Positions 63,947-64,000 of a stretch of 64,000 nucleotides of DNA are shown one piece after another; within the stretch, counting starts at the first letter, position 1, and every line of letters begins with the position of its first letter. Origin of the DNA: Callaeas wilsoni (taxonomy: Eukaryota; Chordata; Aves; Passeriformes; Callaeidae); assembly GCA_013398955.1 (NCBI GenBank), contig VWPU01006290.1, positions 1-64,000 of the forward strand. The letters are read 5' to 3'. A model generated the notes under the pieces. The model had not been told where the DNA came from, ran no database searches, and saw nothing but the letters and a program-made list of their open reading frames with translations. A program made the translations under genes and the position numbers.

Positions 63947-64000
63947 CGTGCCTTTATCCTGAAGGCACATCATCAGAGTGCAGACGTCACCCGTCGCTTG
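63947..64000 (-). CDS. LPGAT1: LPGAT1 coding exon (partial), residues ~102-119, carrying part of the HX4D catalytic motif
   Basis: Read on the minus strand from 64000, the 18 codons begin QATGDVCTLMMCLQDKGT and end at a GT donor (GTAGGC) at 63946-63945, phase 0. In this family the sequence is N-H-Q-A-T-G-D, the acyltransferase HX4D motif. The conserved aspartate is in the window at 63986-63988, and the histidine codon should be the three bases just beyond 64000. In AGPAT-type enzymes the histidine acts as general base on the acyl acceptor's hydroxyl and the aspartate orients it. The exon continues off the window, so its upstream splice site cannot be seen. Nothing suggests a pseudogene: the frame is open and the motif residues visible here are intact. 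Confidence 0.95.

Larger units (their letters stand above)
28700..64000 (-). other. LPGAT1: LPGAT1 gene locus (3' two-thirds of the coding region, introns, inferred 3' UTR)
   Basis: Six minus-strand exons join without frame breaks: 63947-64000, 58427-58522, 56015-56288, 47218-47344, 39142-39248 and 35485-35636. They total 807 coding bases, or 269 residues plus a stop. The product is recognised by family knowledge as LPGAT1: the HX4D block (cut by the window edge), the FPEGGFLRKRRE block, the SKSKGLQW segment and the C-terminal MTLSNLW segment all match. The enzyme is an ER membrane lysophospholipid acyltransferase, first described as acylating lysophosphatidylglycerol and later linked to sn-1 stearoylation of PE and PC. 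Its 5' exons and promoter lie to the right of the window. The left border is inferred from a candidate poly(A) signal and is uncertain; the coding part is not. Confidence 0.95.

Noticed and set aside
1..64000. CRISPR arrays, bacterial operons, tRNA or rRNA genes, intact retroviral or LTR elements
   Set aside because: None seen by eye; the vertebrate gene structure and CR1 repeats make the first two inapplicable, and no paired LTRs or tRNA-like cloverleaf sequences were noticed.

Overview
The window looks like bird nuclear DNA. It is AT-rich intergenic and intronic sequence with large GT-AG introns. The recognisable interspersed repeats are 5'-truncated CR1 LINE fragments, whose 3' ends resemble the usual CR1 tail (GGTCCCTTCCAACYC followed by ATTCTRTGA-like repeats). 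CR1 dominance, low repeat density and short introns fit an avian genome; another sauropsid cannot be excluded from sequence alone.

One protein-coding gene is well supported. The last six coding exons of LPGAT1 (lysophosphatidylglycerol acyltransferase 1, an ER acyltransferase of the AGPAT/LPLAT family) run on the minus strand from the right edge (64000) to a stop codon at 35485-35487. All five introns obey GT-AG and all phases join. The exons encode 269 residues, equivalent to about residues 102-370 of the 370-residue mammalian protein. Upstream exons lie beyond position 64000, and the cut falls inside the catalytic HX4D motif. A 3' UTR of about 6.8 kb probably follows, down to about 28.7 kb.

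Left to right: 1-180 is a CpG island with a minus-strand CCAAT box and GC boxes, probably the promoter of a leftward gene off the window. NEK2 is the synteny-based guess. A polypyrimidine tract flanks it. From about 0.5 to 28.7 kb the sequence is intergenic, with CR1 fragments on both strands and one unidentified, frame-broken coding relic at 8045-9242. From 28.7 to 35.5 kb lies the inferred LPGAT1 3' UTR. From 35.5 to 64 kb are LPGAT1 exons and introns. The introns carry two CR1 fragments, AAT/AAC microsatellites and a very regular 24-bp GA-rich satellite (62572-62912).

I found no operon-like system, CRISPR array, tRNA, rRNA or intact mobile element. The most unusual items are the GA-rich 24-mer array and the unidentified coding relic.
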